A DNA stretch of 47,202 bases from Rhizobacter sp. (GTDB lineage Bacteria > Pseudomonadota > Gammaproteobacteria > Burkholderiales > Burkholderiaceae_C): the NCBI GenBank assembly GCA_023954175.1, contig JAMLIM010000024.1, positions 1-47,202 of the forward strand. The letters are read 5' to 3'. Position 1 is the first letter of the stretch, and each line of letters starts with the position of its first letter. Position numbers and translations under genes: made by a program. The notes under the pieces were generated by a model. The model did no database searches and was not told where the DNA came from. It saw nothing but the letters and a program-made list of their open reading frames with translations. Shown one piece after another: positions 31,908 through 41,652 of this stretch.

Positions 31908-32447
31908 ATGAACAGAATTTCCGCCCCGACGCTGACCCTCGCGCTCGTGCTCGGCCTTGCCGGGGGCGCGCAGGCGCAGTCGGGCACCGCGACCAAGAAG
32001 TCGAAGGCCACCACCGAAGCCTCGGCATCGCGTCAGATGCTCAGCGATCAGGCCAAGGGCCTCGCACTCGCCGCCGACACGACCGAAACGATCGACGCCA
32101 ACCGGCTGGGCGTCGCCGCACGCGTGCTGACCGGCAGGGCTGACTGCGAGTTCAACCTGAGCGTCGACGTCAACCCCCTGCCGGACAAGCCGGGCTACTT
32201 CCAGGTGCGCTTCAAGAACGCGAGCTATCTGATGGTGCCCGAAGAGACGACCACCGGCGCGGTCAAGTTGCTCGAGCGTCGAAGCGGCGTGATCTGGCTT
32301 CAGATCCCGACCAAGTCGATGCTGCTCGACGGCCGCGAAGGGCGCCGACTCGTCGACGCCTGTACGCTCGCCGAGCAGCGCGCCGCCGTGAATGCCGCCG
32401 ACGCCGCCGCCGACAGCATGGCCACACCCACCGCCGTCAAGAACTAG
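31908..32447 (+). CDS. Small exported protein of unknown function
   Basis: The 179-residue product has a clear signal peptide (MNRISAPTLTLALVLGLAGG, cleavage likely after AQA) and a mature part with one Cys pair (RADCEFNL and VDACTLAEQR) that could form a disulfide. The segment KPGYFQVRFKNASYLMVPEE is beta-rich. I do not recognise the family. GGAG stands seven bases before the ATG at 31908; in-frame ATGs 6 and 15 bases upstream are less well placed. It lies between the CitE-like gene and acnB, about 100 bases from each. Confidence 0.75.
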   Translation: MNRISAPTLTLALVLGLAGGAQAQSGTATKKSKATTEASASRQMLSDQAKGLALAADTTETIDANRLGVAARVLTGRADCEFNLSVDVNPLPDKPGYFQVRFKNASYLMVPEETTTGAVKLLERRSGVIWLQIPTKSMLLDGREGRRLVDACTLAEQRAAVNAADAAADSMATPTAVKN

Positions 32448-32547
32448 CGCCGCGGGTGCCGGCATCGGTTGGATGCCGCGCCAGACGCCAGTCGATATTG
32501 CTCATCCCCACCAAGACCCATCCCCAACAAATCGCTCCGGACTCCCC

Positions 32548-35144
32548 ATGTTGCAAGCCTACAGAACCCATGTCGCCGAACGCGCCGCGCTCGGCATTCC
32601 GCCGCTTCCTCTTTCGGCATCGCAGACCGCCGACTTGATCGAATTGTTGAAGGCGCCGCCAGCGGGCGAGGAAGCGGCGCTCGTCGAGATGATCGCGCAG
32701 CGGGTACCGGCCGGCGTCGATGACGCGGCCAAGGTCAAGGCGAGCTACCTTGCGGCGGTCGCGCATGGCACCGAGGCCTGCACGCTGATCAGCCGCGAGA
32801 AGGCGGCCGAACTGCTGGGCACCATGCTCGGCGGCTACAACATCGCGCCGCTGATCGACCTGCTCGATGATGCGGCCGTCGGCGCCGTCGCGGCCGAGGC
32901 GCTGAAGAAGACGCTGCTGATGTTCGACGCCTTCCACGACGTCAAGGCGAAGGCCGACGCCGGCAGCGCCAACGCGAAGGCCGTGCTGCAAAGCTGGGCC
33001 GACGCCGAGTGGTTCACGAGCCGCCCCGAGGTGCCCGAGAGCATCACCGTCAGCGTCTTCAAGGTGGCCGGCGAGACCAACACCGACGACCTCTCGCCCG
33101 CGCCCGACGCCTGGAGCCGCCCCGACATCCCGCTGCACGGCCTGGCGATGCTGAAGAACCCGCGTCCCGGCATCACCCCGGGGAAGACGGCAAGCGCGGC
33201 CCGGTCAAGTTCATCGAGGACCTGCGTGCGCGCGGCCACCTCGTCGCCTACGTCGGCGACGTCGTCGGCACCGGTTCGAGCCGCAAGTCGGCGACCAATT
33301 CGGTGCTCTGGTTCACCGGCCAGGACATTCCCTTCGTGCCGAACAAGCGCTTCGGCGGCGTCTGCCTGGGCGGCAAGATCGCGCCGATCTTCTACAACAC
33401 GATGGAAGACTCGGGCGCGCTGCCGATCGAGCTCGACGTGAGCCAGATGAACATGGGCGACGTGGTCGAACTGCGCCCCTACGAAGGCAAGGCACTGAAG
33501 GACGGCAAGGTGATCGCCGAGTTCAGCGTCAAGAGCGACGTGCTGTTCGACGAGGTGCGCGCCGGCGGCCGCATCCCGCTCATCATCGGCCGCGGCCTCA
33601 CGGCCAAGGCGCGCGAGGCGCTCGGGCTGGCGCCCTCCACCCTCTTTCGGCTGCCGCAGAACCCGGCCGACACGAAGCGCGGCTTCAGCCTGGCGCAAAA
33701 GATGGTCGGCAAGGCGTGCGGCCTGCCGCTCGTCAACGGCAACCAGCAAGGTGTGCGCCCCGGTACCTATTGCGAGCCGCGCATGACCTCGGTGGGCAGC
33801 CAAGACACCACCGGCCCGATGACGCGCGACGAGCTGAAGGATCTGGCCTGCCTCGGCTTTTCCGCCGACCTCGTGATGCAGAGCTTCTGCCACACCGCCG
33901 CCTACCCCAAGCCGGTGGACGTGAAGATGCACCACGAGTTGCCGGACTTCATCAGCACCCGCGGCGGCATCAGCCTGAAGCCCGGCGACGGCGTGATCCA
34001 CTCCTGGCTGAACCGTCTGCTGCTGCCCGACACCGTCGGCACCGGCGGCGACAGCCACACGCGCTTCCCGGTGGGCATCAGCTTTCCCGCCGGCTCCGGC
34101 CTCGTCGCCTTCGCTGCTGCGACCGGCGTGATGCCGCTCGACATGCCCGAGAGCGTGCTCGTGCGCTTCAAGGGCAAGCTGCAGCCGGGCGTGACGCTGC
34201 GCGACCTCGTCAACGCGATCCCGCTCTACGCCATCAAGGCCGGGCTGCTGACGGTCGAGAAGAAGGGCAAGAAGAACATCTTCTCCGGCCGCATCGTCGA
34301 GATCGAGGGCCTGCCCGACCTGAAGGTGGAGCAGGCGTTCGAGCTCAGCGACGCCAGCGCCGAGCGCAGCGCCGCCGGCTGCACGGTGCACCTGAACGCC
34401 GAGCCGATCAAGGAGTACATCAACAGCAACATCACGCTGATGAAGCACATGATCGCGAGCGGCTACGCGGATGCCCGCACCCTCAAGCGCCGCATCGCGG
34501 CGCAGGAAGCCTGGCTCGCGGATCCGAAGCTGCTGAAGGCCGACGCCGACGCCGAGTACGCCGCCGTGATCGAGATCGACCTCGCCGACGTGCACGAGCC
34601 TATCGTCGCCTGCCCGAACGACCCGGACGACGTGAAGACGCTGTCCGAAGTCGCCGGCGCGACGATCGACGAAGTCTTCATCGGCAGCTGCATGACCAAC
34701 ATCGGCCACTTCCGCGCGGCGAGCAAGCTGCTCGAAGGCAAGCGCGACATCCCGGTCAAGCTCTGGGTCGCGCCGCCGACCAAGATGGACGCGCAGCAGC
34801 TCAGCGAGGAGGGCCACTACGGCGTGCTCGGCACGGCGGGCGCGCGCATGGAGATGCCCGGCTGCAGCCTGTGCATGGGCAACCAGGCGCAGGTGAAGGA
34901 AGGCGCGACCGTGTTCTCGACCAGCACGCGCAACTTCCCGAACCGGCTCGGCAAGAACGCGAACGTCTACCTCGGTTCGGCCGAGCTGGCGGCGATCTGC
35001 TCGCGCCTGGGCCGCATCCCGACCAAGGAAGAGTACATGGCCGGCGTCGGCGTGCTCGCGCCAAGCAGCGACACGATCTACAAGTACCTGAACTTCGACC
35101 GCATCGAGGAGTACACCGAGTCCGCGAAGACGGTCGCGATGTGA
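32548..35144 (+). CDS. acnB: Bifunctional aconitate hydratase 2 / 2-methylisocitrate dehydratase, apparent frameshift
   Basis: AcnB isomerises citrate to isocitrate with a [4Fe-4S] cluster and in some bacteria also hydrates 2-methylaconitate. The N-terminal HEAT-like domain ([20 protein letters not shown]) runs into the swivel domain ([20 protein letters not shown]). The frame breaks at about 33179-33184 and resumes one frame over as [55 protein letters not shown], with cluster cysteines in [11 protein letters not shown] and [10 protein letters not shown]. Adding one base gives 865 residues, the normal length. The deletion lies in a C4G4 run, so a sequencing error is likely. Confidence 0.94.
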
Positions 35145-35275
35145 GCTTCGCGCGCGCCGCGCTGCCGATGGCGGGTGGCGGCGCACTGCAGCCCCGGCGA
35201 GCCGGCACCGCGCTCTGCCGATAGGCGGTGGCTGTCGGGCCCCGCCTCCACAGCGTTTCGGCGACGATGCAGCCG

Positions 35276-35884
35276 TCAGCTGCCGCGCATCGACCAGCCC
35301 AGCATCAGCAGGCCGCTGGCCGCGATCCAGCTGCCGCCGACGCGCACCGCGATGCGCACCCACGCGGCGCGCAACGGGACGATCGCCGCCGCAACCAGTG
35401 CGACGACGACGAAGACACTCGCCGCGAGCCCGGCCATCGCGACGACGGCGGGCAGCGCCAGCCCCATGCCGCTGCCGTTGAGGTAGCCGTGGAACAGGCC
35501 CATCAGTGCCGCGAGCGCCGTGAGCGCCCCGAGCGACAGCTTCGCATCGAAGACCACCAGGCCGCCGAGCAGCACGAGCCACAGCGCCGGGCCGAGCAGC
35601 CCGGTGCCGGTCGCAGCGGTTGCCAATCCAGCGAGGCTGCCGAGCAGCCAGGCAGCCGGCAGCGTGAAGAGCACGCGCCGGCCGTGCTCGGCGCCGCGCA
35701 ACCCGGCGAGCAACGCGAGCGCGAGCGCCGGCACGAGGTCCTCGGGGCTCGTCAGAAAGTGCAGCGCGCCGTCGTAGACCGGGCCCATGCCGGTCGACTC
35801 GAGGTGTGCCTCGGCGTTCGCCCCCGCGAGCAGCAGGAAGATCGCGATCGCGCTGCGCGCCGCGGTCGAGTGGCCCTGCCTCAT
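35276..35884 (-). CDS. HupE/UreJ-family membrane protein, copy 1
   Basis: The 202-residue protein has an N-terminal signal-like helix, then about six hydrophobic helices. The motif HLESTGMGPVYDGALHFLTS with DLVPALALALLAGLRG follows the signal, as in HupE/UreJ proteins. HupE and UreJ members are thought to move nickel or cobalt, classically for hydrogenase or urease. Neither enzyme is present in the window, so the substrate is unknown. It is the last gene of the run and overlaps copy 2 as ATGA. Confidence 0.8.
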   Translation of the reverse strand: MRQGHSTAARSAIAIFLLLAGANAEAHLESTGMGPVYDGALHFLTSPEDLVPALALALLAGLRGAEHGRRVLFTLPAAWLLGSLAGLATAATGTGLLGPALWLVLLGGLVVFDAKLSLGALTALAALMGLFHGYLNGSGMGLALPAVVAMAGLAASVFVVVALVAAAIVPLRAAWVRIAVRVGGSWIAASGLLMLGWSMRGS

Positions 35885-36486
35885 GCGACAGCCCGCCACA
35901 GAAAGAACACGCCGCCCACGGCGACGCCGGCACCGGCGGCGCGCAGCAGCCGGCGGCCCCAGCCCCAGCGGTGCACCGTGCCAATGCCGATGCCTGCGGC
36001 GTGCAGGCAGCCGGTGGCGACGACGAAGCCGATGCTGTAGAGCAGCGCGTTCTGCCCCACTGGCAACTCGGTGCCATGCGCATGGCCGTGGAAGATCGCG
36101 AAGACGCCGACGATCAGCGCCGCGACGGCAAGCGCCGGGCGCAGCTCGAACGCGACCGCGGCGCCGAGCACGATCGCCGAAGTTGCGATGCCGACTTCGA
36201 TGCCCGGCACCGGCACGCCGAGAAAACCGAGCATGCCGCCGAGCGCCATCACGAGCGGGAACGCCAGCGGCAGCACCCAGATCGCCGGCGCGCCGAGCTG
36301 CGCGCCCCACAGGCCGACCGCGACCATCGCGAGCACATGGTCCGCGCCCGACAGCGGATGCGCGAACCCGGTCAGGAAACCGGCCGCCTCGCGGGCCTGG
36401 ACGTGCGCCGACGCAGCCTGCGCCCACAGGGCCAGCAGCCCGGCGGTCGCGGCGCGCGTCCACGCAAGCCGGATCGTCGCGTTCAT
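35881..36486 (-). CDS. HupE/UreJ-family membrane protein, copy 2
   Basis: The 201-residue protein has a cleavable signal (LLALWAQAASA), then HPLSGADHVLAMVAVGLWGA and FAIFHGHAHGTELP, the two conserved His/Asp clusters of the HupE/UreJ nickel/cobalt transporter family. About six membrane helices are visible. It has the most typical HupE sequence of the three in this run. It overlaps copy 1 (ATGA) and copy 3 (ATGA), so the three are translated in one coupled series. Confidence 0.88.
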   Translation of the reverse strand: MNATIRLAWTRAATAGLLALWAQAASAHVQAREAAGFLTGFAHPLSGADHVLAMVAVGLWGAQLGAPAIWVLPLAFPLVMALGGMLGFLGVPVPGIEVGIATSAIVLGAAVAFELRPALAVAALIVGVFAIFHGHAHGTELPVGQNALLYSIGFVVATGCLHAAGIGIGTVHRWGWGRRLLRAAGAGVAVGGVFFLWRAVA

Positions 36487-37520
36487 CGCAGCGCCGCGAT
36501 CAGCAGCCCGACGCGCTGGAAAGTCCAGAGCGCGCCGAGCACGCCGACCGTGTAGCCGGGCAGCAGCTGCACCCAGCGCGGCCAGTGGATCCGCAGCACG
36601 CGAAACGACTGCACCAGCGCGAGCACGAGCGCGACGAAGCCGAGCTGGCCGACCTCGACGCCGACGTTGAACGACAGCAGCGCGAGCGGCAGGTCGCTGC
36701 GCGGCAGCCCGGCGCTCGTCAGCGCGGTCGCGAAGCCGAAACCGTGCAGCAGGCCGAAGGCGAAGGCCACGACCCACGGGTGGCGGATCGTGAAGCTCGA
36801 CTCGCCGCGCCACGCGCGCACGACTTCCGGCCCGAGGAAGAGGATCGACAGCGCGATCGCCGCGTTCAGCGGCAGCGCCGGCACCTCGGCATAGCCGAGC
36901 GTCGCCATCGCGAGCGTGATGCTGTGCGCGACGGTGAACGCGGTGACGGTCTTGAGCAGCATCCAGCGCGACTGCACGATGAGCAGCAGCCCGAGGACGA
37001 ACAGCAGGTGATCGGCGCCGAACAGGATGTGGCGGATGCCCTCGACGCCGTAGGTGAACGCGACCTGCCAGCCCGTCTGCGCAGCGGGGATGTCGAGCCA
37101 CGCCTGCGACGGGCGCACGATGCTCTGCACCGTCGTGCCGTCGAGCTTCTGCACGCGCACGAGCACGTCGGTGATCGTGAACTGCAGCCCCGGGAATTCG
37201 ATGCGCCGGCCGGCGAGGCCCTGCGGCCCGGCGTCGATCGAGCGCCGCTCGAGCAGTGAGTCGGCGAGTTCGTGGACCTGCGGCTCCTGCAGGTTCTTCA
37301 CGCTGTCGGGCAGCTTGAGCAGCACCGGCAGGCGCATGCCGGCGAGCACCGGCGTGCGCCACAGCAGGTCGTAGCGGCCGGGCGCGGTCTCCTTGATCTC
37401 GAGGTAGCACGGCCGCGCCTCGTGGGCGCGGGCCGCGGGCCACGCGGCAAGCAGGCACAGCAGCGCCAGCAGCGCGATGCCGGCCTGGCGCCATGCGCCG
37501 TGCAGCGTGGTGGCGTTCAC
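36483..37520 (-). CDS. HupE/UreJ-family membrane protein with exported N-terminal domain, copy 3
   Basis: The 345-residue protein is longer than the other two. It has a signal peptide (LLALLCLLAAWPAARA), about 130 mature residues that look periplasmic (ARPCYLEIKETAPGRYDLLW, IEFPGLQFTITDVLVRVQKL), and then a membrane part with GIRHILFGADHLLFVLGLLL, FTVAHSITLAMA and LLHGFGFATALTSAGLP, the metal-family His/Asp motifs. It matches the HupE/UreJ_2 type. The start is GTG at 37520, overlapping the ppiC-type gene stop as GTGA. The periplasmic domain could receive the metal or bind a partner protein; that is inferred. Confidence 0.85.
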   Translation of the reverse strand: MNATTLHGAWRQAGIALLALLCLLAAWPAARAHEARPCYLEIKETAPGRYDLLWRTPVLAGMRLPVLLKLPDSVKNLQEPQVHELADSLLERRSIDAGPQGLAGRRIEFPGLQFTITDVLVRVQKLDGTTVQSIVRPSQAWLDIPAAQTGWQVAFTYGVEGIRHILFGADHLLFVLGLLLIVQSRWMLLKTVTAFTVAHSITLAMATLGYAEVPALPLNAAIALSILFLGPEVVRAWRGESSFTIRHPWVVAFAFGLLHGFGFATALTSAGLPRSDLPLALLSFNVGVEVGQLGFVALVLALVQSFRVLRIHWPRWVQLLPGYTVGVLGALWTFQRVGLLIAALR

Positions 37521-38449
37521 TTCGGCGTCTCGGCCGGGCGTGCCGGGCCGGTCGAAGGCGCTGACGCCGACGCTTCGGCCTCGGGCGGCGCCGGCAGCAG
37601 CACGGTGTACTTGGCGCGCATGTCCTTGTAGGCTTTGTCCCAGGCCGACGCCTTCTGTTCGCCGAGCCAGGCGGTCTTCACTTCGGGCTCGATCTCGGCG
37701 AAGGCCGGCACGCGGCCCGGCACGACGGTATCGACGTACACCAGGTGCCAGCCCATGCCCGATTCGACCGGGCCCTGCCACGCGTTCGGCGCGAGCCTGC
37801 CGACGTCGATTGCGAAGCGCGGCCCGAACTCCTTGCCGAGGAATTCGCCGGTGCGGTCGCGGTAGTAGTCCTGGAAGATCATGCGGTCGCCGAGCGAGGC
37901 GGCAGCGGCAGCGTCCTCGGGCTGGCCGGCGAGCTTCTGCAAAGCCTGCGCCGCATCGTCCTTCGCCCGCGCGCCGCGCTTGTCGGGCGAGAAGTAGAGC
38001 TGGCGAAAGCTCACCCGCCCGGGCAGCCTGAACTTGTCCTGGTTCTTGTCGAACCACGCCTCGAGCTCGGCCGAGCTCGGCTCGTGCGCCGCGGCCACGT
38101 CCTCGGCGATGAACTTCATCTTCTGCGCCATGCGGCGCTTGACGATCTCGTCATCCTTGTCGAGGCCGAGCGCGAGCGCCTCGCGGTAGAGCACCTCCTG
38201 GCGGATCCTGTCCTCGGCGAGCGCGGCGAATTCATCGACCGTCGGCGGCCGTCGCCATTGCGACTGGAACGCGGTCGCGAGTTGCAGCAGTTCGTCCGGC
38301 GTCAGCCGGATCTCGCGCGACGGATTCGGCGCCTTGCCGAGCTGCGGCTCGAAGGTCGCGGCCGCGGCGAACAGCGCCGCGCCGAGGACCAGGAAGTGCA
38401 GCAGGGGTTCGCGCAGCAGGCGCCGGATTGGCGTTGACGGGTTCGGCAT
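37517..38449 (-). CDS. Membrane-anchored parvulin-type peptidyl-prolyl isomerase
   Basis: The 310-residue protein has one N-terminal membrane helix (LLHFLVLGAALFAAAATFEP), a SurA/PpiC-like helical chaperone segment at about 50-150 (RIRQEVLYREALALGLDKDD), and a parvulin domain at about 150-270 (RVSFRQLYFSPDKRG, GWHLVYVDTV). The isomerase domain faces the periplasm. Folding of exported proteins is the likely role, possibly of the DUF3604 proteins encoded just upstream. The ATG at 38449 lies 51 bases after the stop of the preceding small gene and its stop overlaps the next start. Confidence 0.87.
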   Translation of the reverse strand: MPNPSTPIRRLLREPLLHFLVLGAALFAAAATFEPQLGKAPNPSREIRLTPDELLQLATAFQSQWRRPPTVDEFAALAEDRIRQEVLYREALALGLDKDDEIVKRRMAQKMKFIAEDVAAAHEPSSAELEAWFDKNQDKFRLPGRVSFRQLYFSPDKRGARAKDDAAQALQKLAGQPEDAAAAASLGDRMIFQDYYRDRTGEFLGKEFGPRFAIDVGRLAPNAWQGPVESGMGWHLVYVDTVVPGRVPAFAEIEPEVKTAWLGEQKASAWDKAYKDMRAKYTVLLPAPPEAEASASAPSTGPARPAETPK

Positions 38450-38500
38450 GGAGGAAGTCGGATGCGGGCGCCGGCGCGTACCCTGCGCCGCGGCGTCGGG

Positions 38501-39163
38501 TCAGTTGGCGGCGAGTCGGTGGTTCGGCTCCGGACGTGTGGCGCTGGCCGTGGCGTCGCCGCGCACGAGCCAGGCCCGCACCGCCTCGACCCTCGGCGCC
38601 GGGCCGTACAGGCGCAGGAGGCCGAGCGACAGCGCCTGCGCGGCAGGGAGTTGATTGTGGTTCAGGCGTTCGAGCACCGGCTCGTCGGTCACGGCGACCA
38701 CGTCGCCGCGCGTCGGGCCGGCGGTGTGCACGGCCAGGGCGAGGCCGGCGCGCTGCGTGCCGCCGGCGCGCACCGCGGCGAGGCGGCTCCACAGCATCGG
38801 CTCGACGAGCACGATCGCGAGCGCCGGCGCATCGGCGTCCGCCGTGGCCGCCAGGCGCGCGCGCAGCGTGACCAGCGAGGCCTCGATCCGCGCCCGCTCG
38901 GCGCGGCGTTCTTCGGCGGTCGTCGGTTCGTCGAGGCCGCGCCAGCGGTCGATCAGGCCGCTGTGCCGCGCCGCCGAGACCGCGCCGAGCACGTTGATCG
39001 CCTCGGGATAGGCGACATCCAGCGCCGAGCGTTGCAGCACGACGTCGTCACCCTCGAGCGCGCAGCCCCAGGCCGGGGCGGCGAGGCAGGCACCGGCCAG
39101 CGCCACGGCGATCACGCCAACGGGGCCGCGGCGCAGCGCGCGTGCCGGCGCTGCGCGACTCAC
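38501..39163 (-). CDS. Exported protein of unknown function linked to DUF3604
   Basis: The 220-residue product has a signal peptide ([19 protein letters not shown]) followed by a Cys at the mature end and an alpha-rich domain with [20 protein letters not shown] and [21 protein letters not shown] recognise no domain. The start is GTG at 39163 and overlaps the DUF3604 copy A stop as GTGA, so it is translated together with it. Because it stands between the DUF3604 gene and the isomerase gene, a role in the same exported system is likely. Confidence 0.7.
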   Translation of the reverse strand: MSRAAPARALRRGPVGVIAVALAGACLAAPAWGCALEGDDVVLQRSALDVAYPEAINVLGAVSAARHSGLIDRWRGLDEPTTAEERRAERARIEASLVTLRARLAATADADAPALAIVLVEPMLWSRLAAVRAGGTQRAGLALAVHTAGPTRGDVVAVTDEPVLERLNHNQLPAAQALSLGLLRLYGPAPRVEAVRAWLVRGDATASATRPEPNHRLAAN

Positions 39164-41586
39164 TTCCTCACGTCCTGCGTGCGCAGGAACGCGTCCTGGT
39201 TCTCCTTCGTGTACTCACCCTTGCCGAGCCTGACGAGATTCTTCGGCCCTTCGGCGGCGACCTCGTAGTTGGCGTAGCCGAATTCGTTGCTGCGCGCGCC
39301 GTAGATCTTGTCTCCCAGCTTGTACAGCGTCATGCCGAAGGGCGTGTTGCCGACCATCGTGACGATGCGGCCGTCCTTGATCGAATACGGCGTCGGAATG
39401 GTCTGGTAGGTGTGCTCGGCGAGCTTGCCGGTCACGCCGGGCAGCGCCTCGCGCCGGCCGACGTAGCGCACCAGCATGTTGCCGGCATCGTCGTACTGGA
39501 CATTGTTGAGTTCGCCGGTCGCGTTGTTCGAGAACCAGTAGGCCTTGCCGACGATCATCGCCTTGAGTTGCTCGGTCGTCAGCGCCTTCGCGCCCTTGGC
39601 CTTGAGGTCGGCCACCGTCATGCCCGGCTTCGCCGCCTTGCGCGCCTCGTCGCTCGGCGTGTACCAGATCGGCGAGCTCCAGGCGCGCTCCTGCACCGTC
39701 TGCGGCACGCCGTCGGGCGGCGCGATGCCGATCTCGCGCGCCTGGATCAGGCTCCAGCGCGGCGTCGGGATCTCGAGCGCGCGGGCGTAGTAGAAGGCGT
39801 GCTGGCTCGGGTCGAAGTCGGGGTCGGTCCACACCGTCTTCAGCTCGACCGAGCCGACCGTGTTGGCGTAGGTCGCCTTGTCGTAGTCGACCGTGCTCCT
39901 GATCGGCGCGATGCGGCCGGTGTCGCGGTCCACCGGGCGATCGCCCGACCAGACGACGTCGTAGATCTTCTCGAAGCTCTGGCCGTTCCTGGTCCAACCC
40001 TTGACGATCTCGATGCGGTCGAGGTTGCCCGCGGTCGGGTCCTTCAGCGCCCAGACGACGAAGCTCGGTGCCTTGGCCTTCATCGGCGGCAGGTCGCCGC
40101 CCATCGGCACGCCGGCCGCATACGAGCGCTTGACCCAGTCGGCGGAGTTGGCGACGTCCTTCGCATAGTCCCAGCCGCCGAAGAAGCGGATCTTGATGCG
40201 CGGGCCGCTGGTGGCGAAGGTCTCCTTGCGGTACATCGCGTCCCACAGCGACGCGCGTGTGTTCTCCTCGGCCCAGATGCCCGACAACCCGGCCGGGTTC
40301 TCGGTGCGCACGTCCATGCCGACGAACAGGTGGCCGGACATGCGCGTCTCGATCGTGCCGTCGTTGATGCCGTGGCCGCCGTAGAAGTTCGTCTGGCGGT
40401 ACGGCGCGCCGGTGTTGTGCGAGTCCGAGCCGGCGACGAAGCCGAACTTGTACGGGTTGTAGCCGCGCGTGTCCTGCATCGCGACGCCGTCCTTGAGCGC
40501 CTGGCGCGCGTAGCTGCCGACGATGTGCGGAATGCGGCCGTTGCCGGCGGGCTGGCCGATCAGGAACATCTGCAGTTCGTAGTTCGCGAACTCGTCGTTC
40601 GGCGACAGCAGCGGGTGCGTTTCCGACTGGCCCTTGATCTGCTTCATCTCGACCAGCCGCTCGTTGCGCATGCGCGATTCGGCCCAGGCGGCGTCGATCG
40701 GCCGGCCGAAGCTGTCGACATCGGTCGGGTACATCCAGCCGTCGGAGAGGTTGGCGTTGTGCGAGATCGCGAGCAGCTCGTTGCCGGCCTTGCGCTGCGT
40801 GTCCATCCACTTCCACAGGTCCTCGGGGTGCCACGAGTCCATCGCCGTGAAGGGCTGCGTCGGCACCTTGGCGCAGTCGCGGAAGTAGACGTTGCGGTGC
40901 AGGTTGCGGTAGTTGAACTGCGAGGTGAATTCGTACGAGCAGAAGGCGGTGAACTTGCCCGGCTTGTTCTCGCTGTCGGCGATGTCGACGTTCTCCTTCC
41001 AGATCGTGCCTGCGACCTGCGGCGTCATGAAGGCCTTGATCGGCGGCTTGCTGACGAGCGAGACGAGGTAGAGAAACACCTTCTGCACGTCGGCCGGGTT
41101 GTTCGGGTCCTTCAGGATCAGTGGCTGCGCCTCGGGCAGCTTGCTCACCGGCGAGCCGGGCGTGTTGGCCATCTTGGTGACGCCGACGTATTCCGAATGG
41201 TCGGTCACGCCCATCCAGTCGAGCGGCTGCTCGATCTTGATGTCGTAGCCGAGCGGATGCTTGATCGTCGCGCCCTGCGCGTACTTCAGCGCCTCGGCCG
41301 GCCCGGTCAGGTGGTTGCCGAACAGCCAGGCGTCGACCGACCAGCTGGTGTGGATGTGCTGCTCGCCGAAGTAGGCGTTGCGCTCGGGGTTGGGCTGCGG
41401 CGCCGCGGCGCTGGCCGGGGCGCTCGCGCCCGTCTGCGCGTGCGCCTCGGAAATCAGCGACAGCCCGGTGGCCGGGGCCGCGGCGCTCGCGCCGTGCTCC
41501 GGCGCGCTGCGCTGACAGGACGCGAGCGATGCCAGTGCCGCCAGTGCGACGATCGTCAGACCGATGTGCCGAAAGTTTGAAGCCAT
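39160..41586 (-). CDS. DUF3604 family exported lipoprotein, copy A
   Basis: The 808-residue protein has a signal peptide with lipobox LASC (lipidated Cys at about 24), then the DUF3604 fold. Conserved metal-ligand-like clusters appear in order: [42 protein letters not shown] and [12 protein letters not shown]. These resemble PHP-type metal-dependent phosphoesterases, so a metallohydrolase on the periplasmic face is the best guess; the substrate is unknown. The ATG at 41586 follows CAGGTG. It is 66 bases downstream of copy B and shares a nearly identical 220-base block with it (40577-40796). Confidence 0.83.
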   Translation of the reverse strand: MASNFRHIGLTIVALAALASLASCQRSAPEHGASAAAPATGLSLISEAHAQTGASAPASAAAPQPNPERNAYFGEQHIHTSWSVDAWLFGNHLTGPAEALKYAQGATIKHPLGYDIKIEQPLDWMGVTDHSEYVGVTKMANTPGSPVSKLPEAQPLILKDPNNPADVQKVFLYLVSLVSKPPIKAFMTPQVAGTIWKENVDIADSENKPGKFTAFCSYEFTSQFNYRNLHRNVYFRDCAKVPTQPFTAMDSWHPEDLWKWMDTQRKAGNELLAISHNANLSDGWMYPTDVDSFGRPIDAAWAESRMRNERLVEMKQIKGQSETHPLLSPNDEFANYELQMFLIGQPAGNGRIPHIVGSYARQALKDGVAMQDTRGYNPYKFGFVAGSDSHNTGAPYRQTNFYGGHGINDGTIETRMSGHLFVGMDVRTENPAGLSGIWAEENTRASLWDAMYRKETFATSGPRIKIRFFGGWDYAKDVANSADWVKRSYAAGVPMGGDLPPMKAKAPSFVVWALKDPTAGNLDRIEIVKGWTRNGQSFEKIYDVVWSGDRPVDRDTGRIAPIRSTVDYDKATYANTVGSVELKTVWTDPDFDPSQHAFYYARALEIPTPRWSLIQAREIGIAPPDGVPQTVQERAWSSPIWYTPSDEARKAAKPGMTVADLKAKGAKALTTEQLKAMIVGKAYWFSNNATGELNNVQYDDAGNMLVRYVGRREALPGVTGKLAEHTYQTIPTPYSIKDGRIVTMVGNTPFGMTLYKLGDKIYGARSNEFGYANYEVAAEGPKNLVRLGKGEYTKENQDAFLRTQDVRK
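40577..40796. repeat. Near-identical block shared by the two DUF3604 genes (copy A)
   Basis: This 220-base block matches 43082-43301 in copy B with only 5 base differences that I can see, while flanking parts of the two genes differ much more. It covers the [13 protein letters not shown] metal-site region. Gene conversion or a local recent duplication is the simplest explanation. Confidence 0.75.
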
Positions 41587-41652
41587 CACCTGATACCCCG
41601 TGTTTGCAGCAAATAAGCCTTCGTAGCGACTCGCGCCGCCGGGTCGGGCCCG

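Noticed and set aside
39142-41580. An 812-codon plus-strand open frame opposite DUF3604 copy A
   Set aside because: The composition (Arg/Val/Asp/His rich) is typical of antisense frames, and the minus strand has signal peptide, lipobox and conserved motifs.
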